The notes under the pieces: generated by a model
The model's database searches: none
Told to the model about the DNA's origin: nothing
The model's input: only the letters and a program-made list of their open reading frames with translations
Translations under genes and position numbers: made by a program
Assembly: GCA_902495355.1 (NCBI GenBank)
Contig: CABUWV010000001.1
Span: 1-64,000 of the forward strand
Direction: 5' to 3'
Length of the DNA: 64,000 nucleotides
DNA from: an uncultured Collinsella sp.
GTDB taxonomy: Bacteria; Actinomycetota; Coriobacteriia; Coriobacteriales; Coriobacteriaceae
Shown here: positions 8,395-17,349 of the stretch, piece by piece
How positions within the stretch are numbered: the stretch's first letter is position 1
How the letters are laid out: every line of letters starts with the position of its first letter

Positions 8395-8775
8395 ATGGAT
8401 GAGAACAAGATGGGATGGCGTGAGTATGCGCACTATGCCGAGATGTCGGTCGAGGAGTTGGTGCGCGATTGCGAGGTGCAGGTGTTTCGCGCGACGGGCC
8501 CGGGTGGGCAGGGCGTGAACACGACGGACTCGGCGGTGCGCATGAAGCATATCCCTTCGGGGATTACCGTGACGGCGCGTGAGAGCCGCAGCCAGTTCCA
8601 AAACCGTAGCAGCTGCCTGCGTAAGCTGCGCGCTGAGCTTGAGCGTCGCGGCCGTCCGCCGCGCCGCCGCGTCAAGACTAAAGTGCCACAGCGATCGCGC
8701 CAGCACAGGCTCAATGACAAGCACTTCAACGCCATTAAAAAGGCCAACCGTCGCAAACCGGGCAGCGACGAATGA
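8395..8775 (+). CDS. Release-factor-like peptidyl-tRNA hydrolase (GGQ domain only)
   Basis: A 126-residue protein consisting of one class-I release-factor catalytic domain: [16 protein letters not shown] carries the GGQ motif that hydrolyses peptidyl-tRNA, and the C-terminal tail is rich in Arg and Lys ([20 protein letters not shown]). No stop-codon recognition domain is present. The layout resembles ArfB/YaeJ or the RF-H group, which rescue stalled ribosomes. The start is ATG 8395 behind GGGGAGG; the longer frame would begin inside the upstream terminator. Confidence 0.82.
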   Translation: MDENKMGWREYAHYAEMSVEELVRDCEVQVFRATGPGGQGVNTTDSAVRMKHIPSGITVTARESRSQFQNRSSCLRKLRAELERRGRPPRRRVKTKVPQRSRQHRLNDKHFNAIKKANRRKPGSDE

Positions 8776-8784
8776 TCTCTTCAT

Positions 8785-8800
8785 AAGTTGCGGTGAAATA
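8785..8800. repeat. Single arm of the GTTGCGGTGA palindromic repeat
   Basis: AAGTTGCGGTGAAATA matches the conserved left arm of the elements at 54249 and 57401. It lies between the convergent genes ending at 8775 and 8808 and has no partner arm nearby. Confidence 0.6.
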
Positions 8801-8807
8801 GGGGTGG

Positions 8808-9770
8808 CTAGTGGGTGGGGCGCCAGACGTTGAGGGCGCCGCCGAGGACGTCGACCTCGATGCGCGAGGCGACAACGGGCTCGCCGTCGGCCTGGATGGG
8901 GTAGTCGGGCCCCTCAAAGATAAGCTCGGCATGGCGACAGCGGCGCATGCGAACCGGTGGCAGCTTGGTGTGGTGGCCGTCTTTGGCCGAAAGGAACATA
9001 GGCAGGGCAACCGCGCGAGGGACGGGGCCGCAGGCGTAGCAGACGTCGAGTGTGCCGTCACAGGGGTCGGCGTCGGGACAGATGCGATAGCCCGAGCCAT
9101 AGGTAGGACCCAGCTGAATCGCCATGATGATCGCCCTCACGCGCTCGGCGGGCGCCTCGTCAAAGCTGACTGTCATGGGGTAGTTGCGATAGCGTAGGCC
9201 AAACTGCTCAAGTCCCGAGAGGGTGTAGAGTGGCGCGCCCGTCAAGCCGGTCTTTTTGCGCAGCTCGGTGGTGCCAAGGCCGATGGCGGCATCGATGCCG
9301 ATCGAAAGCGTTTGGTCGTAGTACTCGACGATCGCCTCGCCGCTGCCGCTTGCGGGGTTCCATGAGCGAATCCGCCCGATGTCCTGACGCTGCAGCTCGC
9401 AGGTGAGCAGCGCGCCGAAGTCTTTGCCGGAGAAATCGTCGATGCCGAGCGTTTGGGCAAAATCGTTGCCGGAGCCTACGGGCAGGACGGCAAGGGCGGG
9501 ACGGACCGCCTCATCCTGCGTCATAAGCCCGTTGACGACCTCGTGAATCACGCCGTCGCCGCCAAGGGCGATAACGGTGCGATAGCCCTGAGCCTGTGCG
9601 GCCAGCTCCTTGGCGTGTCCCATGCGCTCGGTCAGCACCAGGTCAAACTGGGATGCGCGCGCGGTCATATCCAAAAAGCGTTGCAAGCGCTCGGCAACTT
9701 CGTGCGCCGCACCCGATTGGGCTGCTGGGTTGGCGATGATGAGCGTGCGGCCAAAATCAGTTGCGTGCAT
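8808..9770 (-). CDS. Diacylglycerol/lipid kinase family protein
   Basis: A 320-residue protein of the DagK/YegS fold. It starts with the family's phosphate-binding strand TLIIANPAAQSG, has the nucleotide motif ALGGDGVIHEVVNGL and the following LPVGSGNDFAQTLGI, and ends in a beta-rich domain (DPCDGTLDVC, ADGEP). It probably phosphorylates diacylglycerol or a related lipid at the membrane. The start ATG 9770 has GGGAG upstream; an earlier GTG would add 24 residues. It lies about 90 nt downstream of the CLC gene on the same strand and may be cotranscribed with it. Confidence 0.8.
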   Translation of the reverse strand: MHATDFGRTLIIANPAAQSGAAHEVAERLQRFLDMTARASQFDLVLTERMGHAKELAAQAQGYRTVIALGGDGVIHEVVNGLMTQDEAVRPALAVLPVGSGNDFAQTLGIDDFSGKDFGALLTCELQRQDIGRIRSWNPASGSGEAIVEYYDQTLSIGIDAAIGLGTTELRKKTGLTGAPLYTLSGLEQFGLRYRNYPMTVSFDEAPAERVRAIIMAIQLGPTYGSGYRICPDADPCDGTLDVCYACGPVPRAVALPMFLSAKDGHHTKLPPVRMRRCRHAELIFEGPDYPIQADGEPVVASRIEVDVLGGALNVWRPTH

Positions 9771-9857
9771 GGGGCGACTCCCGGCGTATGACGTGACGGT
9801 GCGGTCGCGCTCAGGTCGAATTGCCCCCGATTGTGGCTGCACGGCGAATACTAACGT

Positions 9858-11279
9858 CTACTCTATCAGGTCGTTGTGGCGCTCGATAGCATCCGCTACC
9901 GTACCGCCCTCATCCACAATAAGCGAACGGCGCTTGGGTGAGATTATGCGCTGAGCGGGGTATACGCCGCGGTGTCCGCCGGTTAGGTAGCTGATAAAGG
10001 CCACGATGACAAAGAACCCGGCGGCCGTGCCGTGGAACAGGTCGATGGCCATCATGCAGGTGGTGATGGGCACGTTGAGGCCGGCACAGAACACGCCGAG
10101 CATGCCCAGCGCCGCCAGAAAGCTGGGGTCGATTCCGACGAGGCAACCGATCCAGCCGCCGAGCGCCGCACCGATGCCAAACAGGGGCGTGACCTCGCCG
10201 CCTTGGAAGCCTGCGCCCAGGGTGAGGGCCGTAACCACGAGCTTGATGGCTGCGTCCGCCAGGGTGGTGTTGCCGGCGAACCCAGCGCCCGAGAGCCAGG
10301 TGGCAAGGCCGGCATACTTCCAGGCGTCGAGCATCGCGTAGGCCGCGAGCACCACGAGCGCACCCACGAGCGCGCGAACGAGGTAATTGGTGATAATGCG
10401 ACCGTACAGGCTCTTGACGGTTCGAACCGACCAGGCAAAGAGGCGTGCCGTCAGACCGAAGATGATGGCGCTGATAACAACGATGGCAACCGTCCGCGGT
10501 GTCATGGCGGGAACGCTGGCGATGGCATTCGCCTCGTACTCGGTACCCAGGGCGAGTGATGTAAAGTAGCCGGTAAACGAGGCGACCAGGCAGTAGATGC
10601 CCGCGGTGTAGTCGATCTTGCCGATAAAACACATCTCCATGCCAAAGAACGCGCCGGCAAGGGGCGAACCGAATACGGCGCCAAAGGCCGACGAGATGCC
10701 GGCGAGCATGAGGTCGTGGTGGTCATGCTTTTTGAGGTGGGCGAGGCTCGAGATGTTGCTGGCGATGGTGCCGCCAATCTGCACCGCGGCTCCCTCGCGA
10801 CCGGCCGATCCGCCCGTTAGGTGCGTGAGCGTGGAGCAGACGAAGGTGAGGACGGCCATGCGCATATGGATGAGGCGTGTGCCCAGAGCGGAGTCGATGA
10901 CCAGGTTGTTACCGCGTTTGGCGGCAAGACCGTGGTTTTTGTACACCCATGCGGTGGCAACGCCCACAACGGGAAGCAGCGCGTAAATCCACGCATGGTG
11001 CTCGCGATAGTCGGTCGCGATATTCAGCGAGGCCAAAAACGCCCAGGCGGCAACGCCCATGGCGAGCGAGACGATGACGACGAGTGCGAGCAACTTAGCG
11101 CTCGCGAGTAGGTTGCGGGCGTTGCGGCGCGTGTCGGCAGCCAAGAGGTGCTCGGAGCGGGTGAGCTGATGCCTGCCTGCCGTGATGACGTCGTTCAGGG
11201 AGAAAAAACCGCCTTCGTCGAGCGGCTGGGAATGATCCTGCGCTTCGTTTGCGCTTTCGGGTTTGTCGTTATGAGCCAT
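9858..11279 (-). CDS. CLC-family channel/antiporter, probably fluoride type (CLC-F)
   Basis: A 473-residue membrane protein with about ten or more hydrophobic spans. The CLC signatures are GSAGREGAAVQIGG (the GREGP loop) and GAGFQGGEVTPLFGIGA, whose GGEVTPLF form is typical of the fluoride-exporting CLC-F branch rather than chloride CLCs. CLC-F proteins are F-/H+ antiporters that protect cytoplasmic enzymes. The sub-family call is from motif memory and needs a tree. ATG 11279 follows GAGGAA. No fluoride riboswitch was recognised in the upstream gap to moeA. Confidence 0.75.
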   Translation of the reverse strand: MAHNDKPESANEAQDHSQPLDEGGFFSLNDVITAGRHQLTRSEHLLAADTRRNARNLLASAKLLALVVIVSLAMGVAAWAFLASLNIATDYREHHAWIYALLPVVGVATAWVYKNHGLAAKRGNNLVIDSALGTRLIHMRMAVLTFVCSTLTHLTGGSAGREGAAVQIGGTIASNISSLAHLKKHDHHDLMLAGISSAFGAVFGSPLAGAFFGMEMCFIGKIDYTAGIYCLVASFTGYFTSLALGTEYEANAIASVPAMTPRTVAIVVISAIIFGLTARLFAWSVRTVKSLYGRIITNYLVRALVGALVVLAAYAMLDAWKYAGLATWLSGAGFAGNTTLADAAIKLVVTALTLGAGFQGGEVTPLFGIGAALGGWIGCLVGIDPSFLAALGMLGVFCAGLNVPITTCMMAIDLFHGTAAGFFVIVAFISYLTGGHRGVYPAQRIISPKRRSLIVDEGGTVADAIERHNDLIE

Positions 11280-11489
11280 ACGTTCCTCTTTTAGGTTGCA
11301 ACGCAAGCATTATAAAACGCGGTAAACGCGACGAGCCGGTGGGTTGGTTTCCATTCTGTTTCGCGGCCTGCAACCGACAGGTGTATTTGCTGGTGCAGGC
11401 CGAGTCGCGGTCGTGCGTCGGGGGATTATACTGAGACAAGCATAAAGAATCGGCGCCCCTGTTGTGCGCCGTGGCATTAAGAGGTGCAT

Positions 11490-12752
11490 ATGGCAGAGAA
11501 ACTCATTCCGTTGGAGGACGCGCAGTCGATTGTTCTGTCGCACGTTGCTCCGACCGATCTGGTCGAGATTCCCGTGTGGCAGGCGGCTGGTTTTCCCTTG
11601 GCCGAGGACGCGGTGGCTGATATCGACATCTCGCCGTTTGCCAACAGCGCTATGGACGGATATGCCGTGCGGTCGGCGGACTTGGCGCAGGCATCTGGCG
11701 AGGCACCGGTGACGCTCGATGTTATCGGACATGAGGCCGCGGGCCATGTGTTTGAGGGCACAATCGGAGTGGGCGAGACGGTCCGCATCATGACGGGCGC
11801 GCCGGTACCCGAAGGTGCCGATGCCGTGGTGAAGTACGAGATCGTCGATGTGCTCGATGGCGACGGCAACGAGGGCTCGCACGTTCGTTTCTCGGCGCCT
11901 GCCAAGGTAGGGGAGAACGTTCGCTCTGCCGCCGAGGAGGCCCATGCCGGCGATGTTGTGATGCACGCCGGCGAGGTCGTGGCTCCGGCGGGCGCGGGTC
12001 TGCTGGCAAGCGCCGGATACGCGCGCGTGAAGGTGCACGCCGCCCCGCGTGTGGGCATCATCTCGCTGGGCACGGAGCTGGTCGCACCGAGTAACGTGCC
12101 GGCGCGTGGGCAGATTCGTGATTCCAACTCCTCGGCGTTGATGGCCGAGGCGCTCGATGCGGGAGCCGAGCCCGTGTTTTACGGCATTGCGCCCGACGAT
12201 GAGCAGGCGATTGCCGAGCTGGTGCATCGCGCCGTGCAGGAGTGCGATTTTGTCATTACGAGCGGTGGCGCCTCGGCGGGCGATTACGACTACGTGACGG
12301 CGCTCGTCCGGCGTGAGGGCGAGGTGCTGTTCGATCGCATCTCGATGCGTCCGGGCAAGGCCATCACGTTTGGCTTGCTCGGGGACAAGCCCTACCTTGG
12401 GCTTTCAGGCAATCCGGCCGCGGCGTACGTGGGCTTTGAGATGCTCGCCCGTCCGGCGATTCGCAAGATGCGCGGCTTTGCCGAGGGTGAGCGTCCCGTG
12501 CAGCAGGCGATATTGACGCACGGCGTGAAGAAGCGCCAGGACCGACGCTTCTTTGATCGCGCCACGGTTTCGCGCGACCCCGAGACCGGTGAGCTGTTGG
12601 TGACCGAGGCCAAGACGCAGAATTCGGCGCTGCTCGGCACGATGCAGCGGGCCAACTGCCTGCTGCGTATTGACGAAGGGCCGTGCGAGCTCAAGGCGGG
12701 CGACGTCGTGGACGTTGTTCGCGTCGACCTGCCCGAGGGCACGGTGTTGTAG
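11490..12752 (+). CDS. moeA: Molybdopterin molybdenumtransferase MoeA
   Basis: A 420-residue protein with the MoeA layout: N-terminal SPFANSAMDGYAVR, the TGAPVPEGADAVVKYE segment, the MPT-binding domain with LGTELV, DSNSSAL and TSGGASAGDYDYV, then PGKAITFG and LSGNPAAAYVGFE, and a C-terminal beta domain. It inserts molybdate into adenylylated molybdopterin. ATG 11490 is 5 nt from AAGAGG; a GTG two codons earlier is possible. It starts a likely moeA-mog operon, 10 nt before mog, next to modABC. Confidence 0.93.
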   Translation: MAEKLIPLEDAQSIVLSHVAPTDLVEIPVWQAAGFPLAEDAVADIDISPFANSAMDGYAVRSADLAQASGEAPVTLDVIGHEAAGHVFEGTIGVGETVRIMTGAPVPEGADAVVKYEIVDVLDGDGNEGSHVRFSAPAKVGENVRSAAEEAHAGDVVMHAGEVVAPAGAGLLASAGYARVKVHAAPRVGIISLGTELVAPSNVPARGQIRDSNSSALMAEALDAGAEPVFYGIAPDDEQAIAELVHRAVQECDFVITSGGASAGDYDYVTALVRREGEVLFDRISMRPGKAITFGLLGDKPYLGLSGNPAAAYVGFEMLARPAIRKMRGFAEGERPVQQAILTHGVKKRQDRRFFDRATVSRDPETGELLVTEAKTQNSALLGTMQRANCLLRIDEGPCELKAGDVVDVVRVDLPEGTVL

Positions 12753-12762
12753 GAGGAAGACT

Positions 12763-13242
12763 ATGGAGTTGAAGATTTCGATCGTGACGTGCTCGGATAC
12801 GCGCGATCTTGCCCAGGACGAGGCGGGTGCTGCGCTCGAGGAACTTATCGAGGCGCAGGGCTGGACGGTCGCCTCACATGTGGTCGTGCGCGACGACGTC
12901 AGCGAGATCGGTGATGCCATTGTGGAAGCCGCCGATGAGTGCCACGCCAATGTCGTGCTCACCTGCGGCGGCACGGGACTTTCGATGCGCGATGTGACGC
13001 CCGAGGCGACGCGTGCCGTCTGCGACCGCGATGTGCCGGGTATTGCAGAGGCAATCCGTGCGTACTCCATGACCAAGACGCGCCGCGCTATGCTCTCGCG
13101 CGCTATTTGCATGCAACGAGGTCATACGCTTGTCGTAAACTTTCCCGGTTCTACGAAGGCCGCCCGCGAAAGCTGGGAGGCCATAGCAGACCAGCTGGAG
13201 CATGCGGCTCAGATGACAGCGGGCGGCGGACATACCAACTAA
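12763..13242 (+). CDS. mog: Molybdopterin adenylyltransferase (Mog/MoaB family)
   Basis: A 159-residue single-domain protein of the MoaB/Mog fold, with VTCSDTRDLAQDEAG at the N-terminus, the molybdopterin-binding motif LTCGGTGLSMRDVTPEA and a late VVNFPGSTKAARE. Mog adenylylates molybdopterin before MoeA adds Mo. The start ATG 12763 has a strong AGGAGGA only 10 nt after the moeA stop, so the two are surely cotranscribed. Whether it is Mog or the similar MoaB cannot be told from these motifs. Confidence 0.88.
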   Translation: MELKISIVTCSDTRDLAQDEAGAALEELIEAQGWTVASHVVVRDDVSEIGDAIVEAADECHANVVLTCGGTGLSMRDVTPEATRAVCDRDVPGIAEAIRAYSMTKTRRAMLSRAICMQRGHTLVVNFPGSTKAARESWEAIADQLEHAAQMTAGGGHTN

Positions 13243-13255
13243 GCGGTTTACCTGC

Positions 13256-13292
13256 GGCGGGGCGACCTGAACGGCTGCTCCGCCTTTGTTTT
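13256..13292 (+). terminator. Terminator of moeA-mog
   Basis: GGCGGGGC (13256-13263) pairs with GCTCCGCC (13277-13284), one G-U pair, and is followed by TTTGTTTT. Confidence 0.7.
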
Positions 13293-13332
13293 CCGCCGAA
13301 GCGACGCGAGGTGCACGGCAACTCGAAACTAT

Positions 13333-13384
13333 ATTCTCTAACGAGAATAATTTCTCACTATCTCTATTCGCGCGGAAGTATAAT
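13333..13384 (+). promoter_or_regulatory. modABC promoter region with a possible operator
   Basis: A perfect -10 box TATAAT stands at 13379-13384; no good -35 lies 16-18 nt upstream, which suggests an activated or extended promoter. Upstream, ATTCTC and GAGAAT (13333-13348) form an inverted repeat that could bind a regulator such as a molybdate sensor (inference; it does not match the E. coli ModE site). Confidence 0.5.
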
Positions 13385-13444
13385 CTAGTAACAGAATAAA
13401 GCTCGCGGTGGGGTACCCGGGCACAAGGTCCGAAAGGGTTGAAT

Positions 13445-14320
13445 ATGTTCGATATGGTTTCACGCCGCGGTTTTGTCTCGCTTTCTGCTGCCGCTGCCGC
13501 CGGCCTTGGCCTTGCTGGCTGCTCGGGCAACAAGACGTCCGAGCCCGCTGGTTCCGATGCCGGCTCCGCCAAGTCTTCCTCTAAGAAGAAGACTGCCGAG
13601 CTGCAGGTCTTTGCCGCCAACTCGCTCGAGAAGGCGCTCCCCGAGGTTCAGGAGCTCTACACCGAGCAGACCGGTACCACGTTTGCCGACACGCAGTTCA
13701 AAGCGTCCGGCGACCTTGTCGAGCAGATGCGCGCCGGTGCTGCGGTTGACGTGCTCATTACCGCTTCCAAGGGCACCATGGATGATGCCGAGACCGCTGA
13801 GCTCGTCGATACCGATACCCGCGAGGATATGTTCGTCAACGACCTCGTGATCATTCGCGCCGAGGGCTCCGACACCAAGGTCGAGGCCATCGCTGACGTC
13901 GCGAACCTGGACGGCAAGATCGCCATTGGCGACGCCAAGACCGTCCCCGCCGGCAAGTACGCCAACCAGGCCCTGGCCTCCGTGGGCCTCTACACCGGCA
14001 CCGAGGGCGACGACGGCGAGTATGCTCCCGAGATCGCCGACAAGGTCGCACTGGCCGACAAAGTTGGTACCGCCGCCGCCTATGTGTCCACAGGCGACTG
14101 CGTGGCTGGCTTTGTCTACAGCTCCGACATCTTCCGCTATGACGGCATCGAGGAGGCCTTCGTGTGCCCCGAGGATTCGCACAAGCCCATCGTGTACCCG
14201 GGTGCTGTCGCCGATGGCTCCGAGCACGCCGACGAGGCCAAGGCGTTTATCGACTTTTGCCTGACCAACAAGAAGGCCCAGAAGATTTGGGCCAAGTACG
14301 GCTTTGAGCTTTCCGAGTAG
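13445..14320 (+). CDS. modA: Molybdate ABC transporter substrate-binding lipoprotein
   Basis: A 291-residue type 2 periplasmic-binding-like protein. The N-terminus carries a twin-arginine pair (SRRGF), a hydrophobic stretch and a lipobox LAGC with Cys at about residue 26, so it is an exported lipoprotein, possibly via Tat. After a charged linker the ModA core appears: LQVFAANSLEKALPEV, FKASGDLVEQMRAGAAVDVLITA and a late GAVADGS. It captures molybdate or tungstate outside the cell. ATG 13445 follows GAAAGGG. It heads the modABC operon. Confidence 0.92.
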   Translation: MFDMVSRRGFVSLSAAAAAGLGLAGCSGNKTSEPAGSDAGSAKSSSKKKTAELQVFAANSLEKALPEVQELYTEQTGTTFADTQFKASGDLVEQMRAGAAVDVLITASKGTMDDAETAELVDTDTREDMFVNDLVIIRAEGSDTKVEAIADVANLDGKIAIGDAKTVPAGKYANQALASVGLYTGTEGDDGEYAPEIADKVALADKVGTAAAYVSTGDCVAGFVYSSDIFRYDGIEEAFVCPEDSHKPIVYPGAVADGSEHADEAKAFIDFCLTNKKAQKIWAKYGFELSE

Positions 14321-14388
14321 TGCGGCTTGGCGCGATAATTCCATCGTTTTGTGTTTCACCCCGTCCTTGTATTCGCTTGGAGCTTTTC

Positions 14389-15831
14389 GTGCTTAATAGA
14401 TTCCGCATGCTTGTCGCCTGTGCTTTGACCTTCGCGCTTTGCTGGGTGCCGGGATTTGCGTTTGCTGGGGACGCTGAGGACGAGGCCCAGGTTGCTGCGA
14501 CCGCTCATGGGCTTTCCTATGGGATCGAGGGTTTTGAGCGGTTGGCCAGGGGGACCGCTCGTGCCATGGAGGGCCAGCCTGAGGGCTACCGGTTTCCCGT
14601 TGACGAGGACGTGGACCTTGTGGTGGCGCCCGCTGCCGATCGCGTTGTGGTGTGGATATCGCCCAAGGCGGTCGAGAAGTATGGATTGGATCCGCAGGAC
14701 AACGAGTGCGTATCGGGTCTCAAGGCCCTCGTCAGTGAGCTCGACAGCGCAAACTGCATGGGAGGTGCGCAGCTAGGGGACGTGGATCTTCCTTGGTATG
14801 TCACGGCGGAAACAACGTTTGAGGCCGGCGGGTATACCTATAGCTTTGACGAGCGCGGTGCGGATGGGGACCGCTATGTGGTGATTGCATCAGCCTCGGG
14901 TGATGCCAAGGGCGGCGCGCGTTGGCTTGATAGCGCTCAAATGGTAGAGGCATCGTCTGTCGTGTTGCGGGATGAGCAGGGCCCCTTGGCCTCTCTGGCC
15001 TCCTTATTGGGCGGCATCGACTATCGCCCGTTTTGGGTGTCCATAAAAACGAGCGGCCTTGCCCTGGTGATCGCGTTTGCGCTGGGCCTGTTTGCCGCGT
15101 GGAAGACCATGGGTACCACGAGCCGCGTGAAGGGTTTGCTCGATTCGGTCTTTACCATCCCTATGGTGCTGCCGCCCACGGTCTGCGGCTTTTTGCTCCT
15201 CATGCTGTTTGGCCGCTCGACCGGGGTGGGCCAGTGGCTGATCGCACACGGCATCTCGATCGTCTTTACCTGGCCCGCGGCGGTCATTTCGGCCGTCGTT
15301 GTGTCGTTTCCGCTGGTCTACCGCACGGCGCTCGGAGCCTTCGAGAGCCTCGACACGCAGATGCTCGATGCGGCGCGAACCCTGGGATGGTCCGAACGTC
15401 GTATATTTGCCAAGCTTATGATGCCGCTTGGCTGGCCCTCGATTGCCGCCGGCACGGTGCTTGCCTTTGCCCGCGCGATGGGCGAGTTTGGCTGCACCCT
15501 GTTCTTTGCGGGCAACTACGCCGGCATTACCCAGACCATCCCCATTGCCATCTACTTTGAGTGGATGGGCGGCAACACGTCGGTGGCGCTCTTTTGGGTC
15601 ATCGTCGTAATTGTGTTCAGTTTCCTGGTCATTCTGTTCATCAACATGTACACCGCGCATTCGCAAAAGTATCGCGAGCGGGGCCTTTCCCGTGCGGAGC
15701 GCAAACAGGCCAAAGATCTCTCCGGACAGGGCGATTCGCTCGACCCAGTCGGCGGCGATGCCCTGCGTATCGATCGCGAGGCACTGGCCGAGCTCATGCG
15801 TGATGATGCGGCGCCGCAGGGAGGTCGATAG
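14389..15831 (+). CDS. modB: Molybdate ABC transporter permease with an extra N-terminal exported domain
   Basis: A 480-residue protein, about twice the usual ModB length. Residues 1-27 look like a signal peptide or first membrane span (MLVACALTFALCWVPGFAFA), residues 30-205 form a soluble domain outside the membrane that I do not recognise, and from about 210 follows a normal ModB with five or six spans and the EAA-type loop (ESLDTQMLDAARTLGWSERR). The last 60 residues are a charged cytoplasmic tail. The start is GTG 14389, 5 nt from GGAG. It lies between modA and modC. Confidence 0.85.
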   Translation: MLNRFRMLVACALTFALCWVPGFAFAGDAEDEAQVAATAHGLSYGIEGFERLARGTARAMEGQPEGYRFPVDEDVDLVVAPAADRVVVWISPKAVEKYGLDPQDNECVSGLKALVSELDSANCMGGAQLGDVDLPWYVTAETTFEAGGYTYSFDERGADGDRYVVIASASGDAKGGARWLDSAQMVEASSVVLRDEQGPLASLASLLGGIDYRPFWVSIKTSGLALVIAFALGLFAAWKTMGTTSRVKGLLDSVFTIPMVLPPTVCGFLLLMLFGRSTGVGQWLIAHGISIVFTWPAAVISAVVVSFPLVYRTALGAFESLDTQMLDAARTLGWSERRIFAKLMMPLGWPSIAAGTVLAFARAMGEFGCTLFFAGNYAGITQTIPIAIYFEWMGGNTSVALFWVIVVIVFSFLVILFINMYTAHSQKYRERGLSRAERKQAKDLSGQGDSLDPVGGDALRIDREALAELMRDDAAPQGGR

Positions 15832-15834
15832 GCC

Positions 15835-16905
15835 ATGTCGCTCGTTTTGGATATCAAAAAACGCTATCCCGGGTTTATGCTCGACATGCAGCTTGAGGCC
15901 GGTGAGGAGCGTGTGGCGCTGCTGGGCGCCTCGGGTTGCGGCAAGAGCTGCACACTGCGCTGCATCGCCGGTGTGGAGACGCCCGACGAGGGCAAGATTG
16001 TCGTCAACGGCGTGACCTTTTTTGACTCGGCGGCGGGCATCAACCTGTCGCCCCAGGAGCGAAAATGCGCCCTGCTGTTCCAAAACTATCAGCTGTTTCC
16101 CAACATGACGGTGGCCGATAACGTGTGCGCCGGCGTAAAGAATGCGGGCGACGCCGCGGCGCGCAAAAAACTTGCCGAGCGCTACCTGGGCATCTTTGGC
16201 CTGGCCGATTTTGCCGACCGCTACCCCGCGCGACTCTCGGGCGGGCAGCAGCAACGCGTGGCGCTTGCCCGCATGGTGGCGGCGCATCCCGGCATTTTTA
16301 TGTTCGACGAGCCCATGAGCGCGCTCGATTCCTATCTTAAGAGCGCGCTCGAACAGAACATGCTCGACCTGTTCGATGTGTGCAACCGTACCGTGCTCTA
16401 CGTGAGCCACGATATCGACGAGGCATGTCGCCTGTGCCGGCGCATCTGCGTGATGCACGATGGGCATGTGGAGGAGACTGGCTCCGTTGAGGATGTGGTC
16501 CGCCGTCCGCAGACGCTGGCGGCGCTGCGCCTGACGGGCTGCAAGAACACGAGCCGCGCGCGCAAGATCGGCGACGAAGAAGTTGAGGCCCTCGACTGGG
16601 GCATGACCTTTAACGTGGGTCGCGAGGTTCCCGATAATGTGGCGTTCCTGGGCATTCGCGCAAGCTACTTCCATGTTGACAATCGCGCGGAGCGGGGCCG
16701 TAACAGCTACGATTTGCACGTGGCCCGTGTGAGCGATTCACGCTTTGAGCGGCTGGTGCTGCTGGACGTGCCGCGCATCGATGCGCCCACGCGTCTGCAG
16801 TGGAAGGTGAATAAGGTGAGTGTACCCGTGGAAGAGCTGCCGCAGGCGGGTGAGACTCTGCGCATGCATTTTGATGCAAGCAGGATTCATCTCGTTTGCC
16901 GATAA
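15835..16905 (+). CDS. modC: Molybdate ABC transporter ATP-binding protein
   Basis: A 356-residue ABC ATPase. Walker A is GASGCGKS near residue 32, the Q-loop is [12 protein letters not shown], the signature is LSGGQQQR, Walker B is [13 protein letters not shown] and the switch His is in YVSHDIDEA. Beyond residue 230 lies a C-terminal domain of about 120 residues, in the position where ModC proteins carry a molybdate-binding regulatory domain. It powers molybdate import with ModB. It starts 3 nt after the modB stop and is followed by a terminator. Confidence 0.92.
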   Translation: MSLVLDIKKRYPGFMLDMQLEAGEERVALLGASGCGKSCTLRCIAGVETPDEGKIVVNGVTFFDSAAGINLSPQERKCALLFQNYQLFPNMTVADNVCAGVKNAGDAAARKKLAERYLGIFGLADFADRYPARLSGGQQQRVALARMVAAHPGIFMFDEPMSALDSYLKSALEQNMLDLFDVCNRTVLYVSHDIDEACRLCRRICVMHDGHVEETGSVEDVVRRPQTLAALRLTGCKNTSRARKIGDEEVEALDWGMTFNVGREVPDNVAFLGIRASYFHVDNRAERGRNSYDLHVARVSDSRFERLVLLDVPRIDAPTRLQWKVNKVSVPVEELPQAGETLRMHFDASRIHLVCR

Positions 16906-16917
16906 TGCGGGTGCGAT

Positions 16918-16952
16918 GCGGTCGAGGAGGTAGTCCTCGACCGCTTTGTTTT
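16918..16952 (+). terminator. Terminator of modABC
   Basis: GCGGTCGAGGA and TCCTCGACCGC form a perfect 11-bp stem with a short loop, followed by TTTGTTTT. Confidence 0.85.
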
Positions 16953-16995
16953 CACTTCGCCGTTCGCCGATTTCTACATGACTAAACCTTATCAG

Positions 16996-17015
16996 TCTGA
17001 TAATTAATTATCAGA
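16996..17015. promoter_or_regulatory. Perfect 20-bp AT-rich palindrome, probable operator
   Basis: TCTGATAATTAATTATCAGA reads the same on both strands. It stands out in this GC-rich sequence and has no T-run, so it is more like a dimeric regulator's binding site than a terminator. It lies in the 444-nt gap upstream of the double-cubane gene at 17350. Confidence 0.55.
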
Positions 17016-17034
17016 CAGCGAGATGCTCACATCC

Positions 17035-17084
17035 CAACGTTGTCGTACGCGTGTCGACGGTGTTCGTCTTGACGACAACCGTTG
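17035..17084. repeat. Inverted repeat upstream of the double-cubane operon
   Basis: GTTGTCGT (17039-17046) pairs with ACGACAAC (17072-17079), extended by CAAC/GTTG with a one-base bulge. The loop is about 25 nt. It could be a leader hairpin or a paired regulator site. Confidence 0.45.
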
Positions 17085-17121
17085 ATATAGTTACCTTCGA
17101 CGAGAAAAGGAGGGCGCGCCG

Positions 17122-17190
17122 ATGCTGCAGAAGACATATTCGCGTCGCGTTGCCGCGCGCGCCCTGTATATGGCTCGGAGCCGCATATGA
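17122..17190 (+). CDS. Possible 22-residue leader peptide
   Basis: An ATG preceded by AAAAGGAGGG with ideal spacing opens a 22-codon frame that is rich in Arg and Ala and ends at TGA 17188-17190. That TGA overlaps an ATG (17187) with its own GGAG, opening a 56-codon frame that runs 8 nt into the gene at 17350. The ribosome site is far stronger than expected by chance, but the peptides resemble nothing I know. They may be a coupled leader controlling the operon, or the site may be coincidental. Confidence 0.3.
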   Translation: MLQKTYSRRVAARALYMARSRI

Positions 17191-17349
17191 GCAGGTATGT
17201 TCACGGCTCCGGGAGAGACGACGCACAACTAAATAATCGACCGCAAAGCGGGTTCCCCAAAATTCCGGGTTTGAGCACGGCTGGGTTTTCGCCACCCACC
17301 GTGCAGAAATACCGTAGCTATTCATTTTTGGTTCGAGAGGGGAACCGTC

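Noticed and set aside
11280..11489. Fluoride riboswitch for the CLC gene
   Set aside because: No sequence resembling the crcB motif core was found on the minus strand of this gap.
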